Shown here: piece by piece, positions 57,835 to 64,000 of the stretch
Layout of the letters: every line of letters starts with the position of its first letter
How positions within the stretch are numbered: position 1 is the first letter of the stretch
DNA from: Ephemerocybe angulata
Taxonomy: Eukaryota > Basidiomycota > Agaricomycetes > Agaricales > Psathyrellaceae
Length of the DNA: 64,000 nt
NCBI GenBank assembly: GCA_013368325.1
Contig: JAACJK010000057.1
Coordinates: forward strand, 558,001-622,000
Direction: 5' to 3'
The notes under the pieces: model-generated
What the model saw: the letters and a program-made list of their open reading frames with translations, nothing else
Told to the model about the DNA's origin: nothing
The model's database searches: none
Translations under genes and position numbers: made by a program

Positions 57835-59191
57835 ATGGCCTCGGAGGGTCCCAATATTCGCGATGAGGGGCCCAAAGGACCAGAAGAACTCACAATAGGC
57901 GAAAAGTACTGGAAGGAACAGTACGACTGGCTACTCGATGCGGGATACCGGCTCCGATCCCGCTACAAGGCCGACTGGGAACCCTCCTGGGCGGGAACGA
58001 ACTGGAATCCATACGATTGTGAGGATGCACAGAAAAGCTGGGTATGACATCCGCTTCGCTCTCTATTTACACAGCTCAGAGCCCCAATAAATAGTTCAAC
58101 ACCGTCAACTTCGCTATCCGAGTTGAAACAGGCCGCTTTGTCACCCTGAAGCAGGTTGATCGAGTAAAGCACCCAGACGAGGCACCTCTCATGCTCTACC
58201 TTATGGAAGAGGATCTCTTGAAAGACCCAAATAATCATGTCGTCCCCCTTATCAACGTTCTCCAGCATCCTGAAGACCCCAACACGTGTTTCCTTGTGCT
58301 CCCCTTACTACGTGACTTCGACGATCCTGAGTTCCAGACTATGGGAGAAGCTATTGACTTCATTTCACAGTTCTTCACTGTAAGTTGGAGGCACTGCACA
58401 TATATGCATTGCCATCACTGACAGAGAACTAGGGCGTTCAGTTCTTGCACCAGCATGGTGTATCTCACGGGTGTGTTTGGCGACCAATATTAACTGTGCC
58501 TTACTTCAACTCTCATTTAGGGACCTCTCTATAAACAACATCCTCATGGACGCGCATGGAATGTTCCCCGACGACTTCCACCCCTGCTACCCCATAATGA
58601 AGGCTGATTGGAGTGGACGTGCAAAACCTGGGAAGACTCGCACTGAGAAACCACCAAAATACTACCTGATAGACTACGGACAGTCTGAGAGGTTCTACGA
58701 GGACGAGACCCCTGTCACAGAGCATATAGGCACTGACGACACCGTTCCTGAGTATGAAGACGAGTCCCAGGTCACCAACCCCTTCTTTGTCGACGTCTAT
58801 TGTGCAGGCAATATGATCAAGTATGAATTTCTCGATGTCAGTTTCCTTGACCCTCATTCATTCAAACCTTTACTCATCTGGATTTTAGGGAGACCCCCAG
58901 CGCATAGGACGAACGGGCTATCATGGGTTTGAATTTTTGCGCTCTCTCATTGACGACATGACAAGGCAGAACTCAACGGAGCGCCCAACTATGCCAGAGG
59001 TCGTGAAGAGATTCGATGAGGCAGTCAAAACGTTGAGCACAGCTACCCTTAGGTCTCGCTGCATCAAGAAACGAGGGGCGACAGCACAATACGACGAGCC
59101 GTGGCCCTTGCTTGTTGTAGCATCTGTGCATCATTGGTATAAGAAGATTACCTATATTGTCCGCCGATTACCGGCGGTACCGCAGTCTTAG
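57835..59191 (+). CDS. Atypical protein kinase-like protein
   Basis: Five exons: ...DAQKSW|FNTVNF (intron about 58041-58103), ...ISQFFT|GVQFLH, SHG split across the next intron, and EFLD|GDPQRIG before the last. Recognisable kinase parts are the ATP-site Lys in GRFVTLKQVD, the catalytic loop HQHGVSHGDLSINNILMD with its Asp and Asn, and YYLIDYGQSERF as DYG in place of DFG. The C-lobe ends TRQNSTERPTMPEVVKRFDE. The glycine-rich loop is hard to see, and the usual HRD arginine is Gly. Basidiomycetes hold many such small kinases of unknown role. The C-terminal HWYKKITYIVRRLP tail is unassigned. Starts at MASEGPNIRDEGP. Confidence 0.75.
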
Positions 59192-59319
59192 ATCTTTTGC
59201 AAATGAAACCACGGTGTTTTGGCTAGCGATGGCGACACACCTGAATTTCTTCAACGACTCGTCTCATGGCGAAGGCTACCAAAGATGTCTTGAGTTCAAA
59301 TAGTAGGGACCCATACCGC

Positions 59320-60936
59320 CTACCTCCGACCAGCCATCCTCCGACCAGCCACCTTCGACAGGAACTCAGCCTCGCTCTCGCCATTACCCGTCTCATCATA
59401 CAACGCCTTTATTTCCCTCATCTCCACCAACGTTTTTCCAATTCCCGACACGTACTCTGCGTTAATCGCCTTCCCGCCAGCCGTGCGAACTGAGCGGAGT
59501 GCGCGGAATGCCTCCGCGCTGGGACTCCCCCCGTTCCACAGCGACATCCAAGTCTCCTTCGGTACCGCAGATTTGAAAGCATGGACTTGAGAGCAAAGTG
59601 GCTTGTGCGGGAACAGGAGGGATTTCCACGCTTCCTTCTGGCACTGTTAACGTTGGATGTGGTGAAAAGCGCTCAGCAAATGGAAGGATAGGAGGGGATA
59701 ATCACTTACCTCTGGCCCACAATAACGTATCAGATCGCACTTCGAACATAACCTCAAATTCACGCTATCTTTCTTTTGCGGGCATCTGAGATTTGCACAT
59801 CCACCCTTCCGTGCCTTGGCCATCTCGCCCAACGCTTCCTGCATCACCTCCTCTGCGAGTCCCTCCTCCGAATCGAACTCATCACCCGGCCCAAAGTCTT
59901 TATTCGCAACCCTGAGGAGGAACTTGATACCAAAGCGAGTGTCGCTCCATTCCTCTTTCATCGAAGCACCCCCCGAGGAGCAGATCGAGGCAATGAGGTC
60001 CAGAAGACGCTTGAATACGGGGGTCATTTCGGCGACGTTGGCGCCAAGAATGTCGAAGAACAGGCTTGTCACCGGTTGGTCTTGCATACCGAACATCTGG
60101 AGATAATCGAAAACGTTTTTGATCTCCTCCTTGAACAGGAGGGCAGACCAATTATCAGGGTGCGTCGCTGTTTTCTCGTAGTTGTTCATTGCTGCAGTCA
60201 AGTGCGCCAGTGGCTTCTTGATTACGAGCGAGTAGTCGGGGGGTTGGAGAAGGGCGCGGGTGAACGGTGGGTAGAACTCCCCCAAGGCCGTGGCCAGCTC
60301 GTAGATGAGCGAACCATTGAGATCCTCCCAATCTGCCCAGAGCTCCAATCCATGAACTGAGTCGCGCATGCCGAAGGGAAAGAGGTCATCTAAGCTCAGA
60401 GGCCACGGTTGGTCCTTCTTCGCCTTTCCTGGAACGCGTGTTTGGAAGGTGCGCTTTGTCAAGCCAGAGAGCGCCGACTTGATGAGGATAATCATGACGT
60501 TCACTGTGGCACGTAGAGAGACAACGTTGCGGAGGATGGTGACATCTGGGGACTCGCTGGCGTCCAGGGCATGTAGCCTCTTCATGTGCATGACAGCCTC
60601 TGGCCCCTTCCCTTGTACGTGCTCGTCGCACCGGCAACGAACCAACCGAGCGACCATTTCAACGTGGGCCTCCCGGCTTTGCTTCATCGTGAGGAATCGC
60701 ATTCCGGCTCTGAGCACCTGGGGTATTGAGTTTACGAAGTTGAGGCGTGCCGTCCTTGAGGCCGAGGGTCCCAAGGAGAACATGGCATGTTGGAGGCGTT
60801 TCGACGCCGCGTTCATGCGGCTCGCGCAGATGTTCGTGGTGAGGGGAGATGTCATCGCGGTCGTCAGTGTGTCGATAGCGGCTTCGAGGGACATGATAGT
60901 CTCTATGGGAGGCTGTCCAGTGTTTGTGAATGCCAT
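59320..60936 (-). CDS. MYND-type zinc finger protein (MYND gene 7)
   Basis: Two exons, 59710-60936 and 59320-59643, give 516 residues. The start MAFTNTGQPPIETIMSLEAA is very like gene 8's, so these two form a subgroup separate from genes 1-6. Family marks are IPQVLRAGMRFLTMKQ, QPWPLSLDDLFPFGM and the finger GGCANLRC, CSKC, IRYC, then CQKEAW...HKPLC after the intron at the conserved place. The C-terminus is Arg/Gly-rich (VAGRRMAGRR). Function unknown. Confidence 0.78.
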
Positions 60937-61764
60937 TTTGCTTTCAAGGTTTTGGCGACAATTTGAAGTCCGGCGTTGCGATGAATTCTTGGCGTTGTCT
61001 AGTCAGTTTGAAAGTGAGACGGTTCTATGGGGCAGTAGAGACTCACTCGCAATTGTGCAGTGTGTTGAGAAGACCACAAAGACAGGTCGTTGGTGGTGGG
61101 GCCGTTTGTGGTAGGTAAGAGATAAAAGGTGGGACAAAGGTCATGAATGTTCGAACACCAAAAATGGCACATCCCGGTCGGCCCGAATTTACCCCTATTT
61201 CTTGTGCCGAAATGCAGCAGACGTCAGGACAAACCAAGGGACAACAGGCACTGAAACAGCTCTCAAAGCTCGCAGCAAAAGACATAGCTATGGTGAGATA
61301 TACTGCTACTGAAATACCTATGTGACCCCTGGCCGTCCATGCTAAGCGCCCGAACAAGTTCTCCAGCAAACTCTTAGTGTCAAGCGCACCCCTGTTTCGA
61401 ATGTCGGACAGGAGCAGCGCCAACCGGGTACTGACATCTAATCTTTTTGAAAGTAGATAGAAGGAAGCGGGCCTTGATGCGTGATGACCTAGCCGTCGCA
61501 GAGGGGCTTTCAAAGTGGGGATCGGAAATTAAAATTAAAATAAGCGCCCATCATGATTGCGAATGGCCTTACAATTGCCAGACGAAATCGGCCTAGGAAT
61601 ACCAATGAGGATCTCATCCTCAGCGGGAAATCAAAGGTCGTGTTTCTGATTCCTGAAATTAGAGCGTTATGCGAACGTCTGTCAAACATCACATGAGTAC
61701 CTGCCGCCGTCGTGTATCATCAACTCCTTCACCGAGTCCCGGGCACCCTATCTACAGTAGACGC
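60937..61764. other. Intergenic between MYND genes 7 and 8
   Basis: Same-strand spacer: the 5' flank of gene 7 and 3' flank of gene 8. It contains an AAATAAGCGCCCATC motif near 61540. A minus ORF at 61043-61513 has no recognisable content. Confidence 0.4.
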
Positions 61765-63297
61765 TTACAGCCCACTGGATGCGATCTTTAACTCTTTTTG
61801 CCTGGCTAGAGACTGGCCAATTTCCGCAACAAGCCCAAAATCAACCACCTTTCCATTCACTCTCTTCGTCGAGCAAAATTTGTCAATGGAATCTTGGTCG
61901 TTCTTCCACAAAGACGCCCAAGTCTCCTTCGGCAACGACGTCCTAAGAGTGTGAATTTTGGCGCATAGTGCTTTGTGTGGAAAAATGGGGGCTGTCCAAG
62001 CTGCCTTTTGGCACTGATGAGTTTCAATACCGTCAGCCGCGGTGCCAGACGAGAGAGCGACAAGAGCAACTGGGATGCTTACCTCTTGCCCACAGAACCG
62101 TACCAAATCGCATTTTGAACACAGCTTTGAATACACAGAGTTTTTTGGACACAGCAGATACCCACATCCACCCTTCCGCACGATGGCCATCTCGAACAGG
62201 GCGTCCCGAACTGGATTGTTCAAGTTCTCGAGCAACCGAGCAGTCCCGGCGTCTAACGTGGTCCTCCTGCTGCCCCCGCGACTCAGCAGTAACTGGATGG
62301 CGATGAGGGTCTGGCTCCAGTGGTCATCGGGTGCGGGGCCTGAGGAGGAACGGCCGGGGAGGGACGAAATGATGGCGGCCAAACGCTCGAATACAGGAGT
62401 CATTTCGTTGACTTTGGCGCGAAGCGCCTCGTGCCAAGGGCCGGTTAGATCCTGCTTGTAGAAGATGTGGAAAAAATCGAATATATCTTGGATGGTGTCC
62501 CCAAATTCTTCGGTACGGGTGGAGTTTGAGTCGTTCTCGTAGGAGTCCATCGCTTCTGTCAGAAGTACGAGCGGCCTGGAGATTGCGAACCTGTAATGTG
62601 GGGATCGGAGGAGCGCGAGGGCGAGTGGCTTGTGGTGCAATGAAAGGACTGTCGCGAGTTTGAAAATCTTCGGGGTGCCTCCCAGTTCCCTAGTCCACAG
62701 TTCGAGCCCTTGGATAGACTCCGGGATCCCGGCGGGAAGAAGATCCTTTACGTCCAGAGGCCAGGGTTGGTCTTGAGCGTCGGCCCCCGCAATTGGGGTC
62801 CGGAACTTGTTTGCTGTCAAGCTCGAGAGTGCCACCCTGATCAGCGTGATCAGGAAGTCTACTGTTCGGCGAATCGAGACCATGCCACGGAGAAGGTTGT
62901 CCTCCTCTGAGATATCTTCGCTCCATGACCCGTGGAATTGCTTCACCCGCTCGATCATTTCCGGGCTCTTTCCTCGAACGGTCTTGCGGCATCGACAGTA
63001 AGCTAGGAGGGCGAACATCGTGTCGTGCGCTTCTTCGGTCTGCTTGAAGGTGAGGAACCTTATAGCTGCTCTAAGGAGTCTGGGGTACGACTTCGTGAAC
63101 TTGAGGCGTGCGCTGGCCGAGGTCCCACAAGTGTTCAATAATGCGAAGTTTACACGTGCCGAGGCCAATTCCACGGGAACTGCGCAGAAGGGTGTTGTGT
63201 GTGGGGATGAAATGGCAGTCGTTAACAGCTCTACGGCGTCCTCTAGAGAGATGATCGTCTCGATGCCGGTTCGGCCTGAGGTGGCTGACATTGCCAT
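61765..63297 (-). CDS. MYND-type zinc finger protein (MYND gene 8)
   Basis: Reads through as one frame because its intron in the MYND finger (GTAAGC...CATCAG, about 62022-62084) is a multiple of three. Spliced length is about 488 residues. Start MAMSATSGRTGIETIISLED at 63297. Blocks: SYPRLLRAAIRFLTFKQ, QPWPLDVKDLLPAGI, LELWTRELGG, then finger GGCGYLLC, CSKC, VRFC, CQKAAW...HKALC. Without splicing, 21 extra residues would separate the finger's Cys ligands, which supports the intron. Closest relative in the window is gene 7. Confidence 0.78.
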   Translation of the reverse strand: MAMSATSGRTGIETIISLEDAVELLTTAISSPHTTPFCAVPVELASARVNFALLNTCGTSASARLKFTKSYPRLLRAAIRFLTFKQTEEAHDTMFALLAYCRCRKTVRGKSPEMIERVKQFHGSWSEDISEEDNLLRGMVSIRRTVDFLITLIRVALSSLTANKFRTPIAGADAQDQPWPLDVKDLLPAGIPESIQGLELWTRELGGTPKIFKLATVLSLHHKPLALALLRSPHYRFAISRPLVLLTEAMDSYENDSNSTRTEEFGDTIQDIFDFFHIFYKQDLTGPWHEALRAKVNEMTPVFERLAAIISSLPGRSSSGPAPDDHWSQTLIAIQLLLSRGGSRRTTLDAGTARLLENLNNPVRDALFEMAIVRKGGCGYLLCPKNSVYSKLCSKCDLVRFCGQEVSIPVALVALSSGTAADGIETHQCQKAAWTAPIFPHKALCAKIHTLRTSLPKETWASLWKNDQDSIDKFCSTKRVNGKVVDFGLVAEIGQSLARQKELKIASSGL

Positions 63298-63591
63298 TGC
63301 TTCTTATCTTCTTGTGCGATCGGTCGTGCGTCCAACTTGTCTGTGTTTCGCGATATTTGAGATTGGATAAACGAAATGGAAAGCAGAAAGAAAGACTCGG
63401 AGAGAAAGAACGAAAGAAAGCCGGAAAATCTTTGGGGCGCTCCCGCTGATGTGACGCACGGCACTTGCCGTGTCACTGGTTCACCCCTGAGCGAAACCAT
63501 CCCCGGCTCCCACTGCCTTCCTGCTTGTCTTTTGGCCTCCTCGCGCTTTAAGTTACTTACACTTCATATTCACCTAGAATTTTCCACCCAA

Positions 63592-64000
63592 ATGAATGGA
63601 TTACAGAGTGCGAAGCTGCCACCGGCACGCGGCCCCCACCCTACGCTTAGGGTCGACACCACGTTCCCCAGCCGCTCCCTCCCAATGCCTGCACCGCCTG
63701 AGCCCTCTGCCAGCAACGCGGCTCACCAACCAGAAACAAACCCCCAAACTTCCTTGGTACGAGGCGGCACCCTACAACATAGACCGATGGCTGACAATTT
63801 AGCCGTGCAGCTTTTAGAAGGGTCGAGCTTCGGGGAAGAGACGCGCCCCACCGTGAAGAAGCTCGTGGAACTTGTCCAACAGAATGACCCCCATGCGGTC
63901 TACTGGGCAGATTTACTTAGAGGCTTCGACAGATTATGGGACCGATACAACTCCGAGACGAACATTGACAACCTCAGGGAAACCGCTCACTTTCTACGCA
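63592..64000 (+). CDS. Unrecognised protein, N-terminal part (runs off window)
   Basis: An open frame from ATG 63592 (MNGLQSAKLPPARGPHP) continues to the window end. An internal ATG at 63787 (MADNLAVQLLEGSSFGEE) is an alternative start. The first 65 residues are Pro/Ser-rich and probably disordered. The visible rest is helical, with segments such as TVKKLVELVQQN and WADLLRGFDRLWDRY. I do not recognise the family. It is divergent from MYND gene 8, with under 300 bases between the two starts. Confidence 0.5.
   Translation, partial: MNGLQSAKLPPARGPHPTLRVDTTFPSRSLPMPAPPEPSASNAAHQPETNPQTSLVRGGTLQHRPMADNLAVQLLEGSSFGEETRPTVKKLVELVQQNDPHAVYWADLLRGFDRLWDRYNSETNIDNLRETAHFLR

Overview
The window looks like nuclear DNA of a mushroom-forming basidiomycete (Agaricomycetes, perhaps Polyporales). 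It has dense genes with many 45-70 base introns of the GTNNGT / CTNAC / YAG type, and basidiomycete families: F-box/LRR-like proteins, a MYND-finger family, a white-rot-style P450 and a kinase-like protein. No prokaryotic operon, CRISPR array or viral gene was seen.

Layout. 1-5.3 kb: two paralogous F-box/LRR-like genes (the first cut by the window start) alternating with the first of eight MYND-finger paralogues. 6-12.8 kb: three more MYND genes on the minus strand, one with a clear frameshift. 13.5-43.5 kb: a tandem array with four complete copies of SEC63, the J-domain subunit of the ER translocon, all on the minus strand. The repeat unit is 8,970 bases from copy A to B, then exactly 9,226 for B to C and C to D. 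Each full spacer (after A, B and C) holds a small unrecognised plus-strand gene divergent from SEC63 ('gene P'), a small unrecognised minus-strand gene converging on it ('gene M'), a rapidly diverging non-coding segment with hairpins and degenerate repeats, and a TATA element pointing at the next SEC63 3' end. 44.3-48.5 kb: two plus-strand MYND genes. 49.2-64 kb: uracil phosphoribosyltransferase, a cytochrome P450, a CorA-like membrane protein, a degenerate NACHT-type NTPase, an atypical kinase, two further MYND genes and the start of an unrecognised gene.

How it fits together. UPRT (pyrimidine salvage) and SEC63 (protein translocation) are housekeeping genes; the rest is mostly lineage-expanded family members. 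The most unusual part is the SEC63 array. All four copies read through as intact proteins, so dosage may have been raised. Copies B and D are mosaics, as expected from unequal crossing-over inside the gene. The spacers carry two unrecognised small genes whose reading frames are partly conserved between the diverged A and B units. All gene models were spliced by eye from splice-site consensus and reading frame. Functions for P, M and the MYND proteins are not known.
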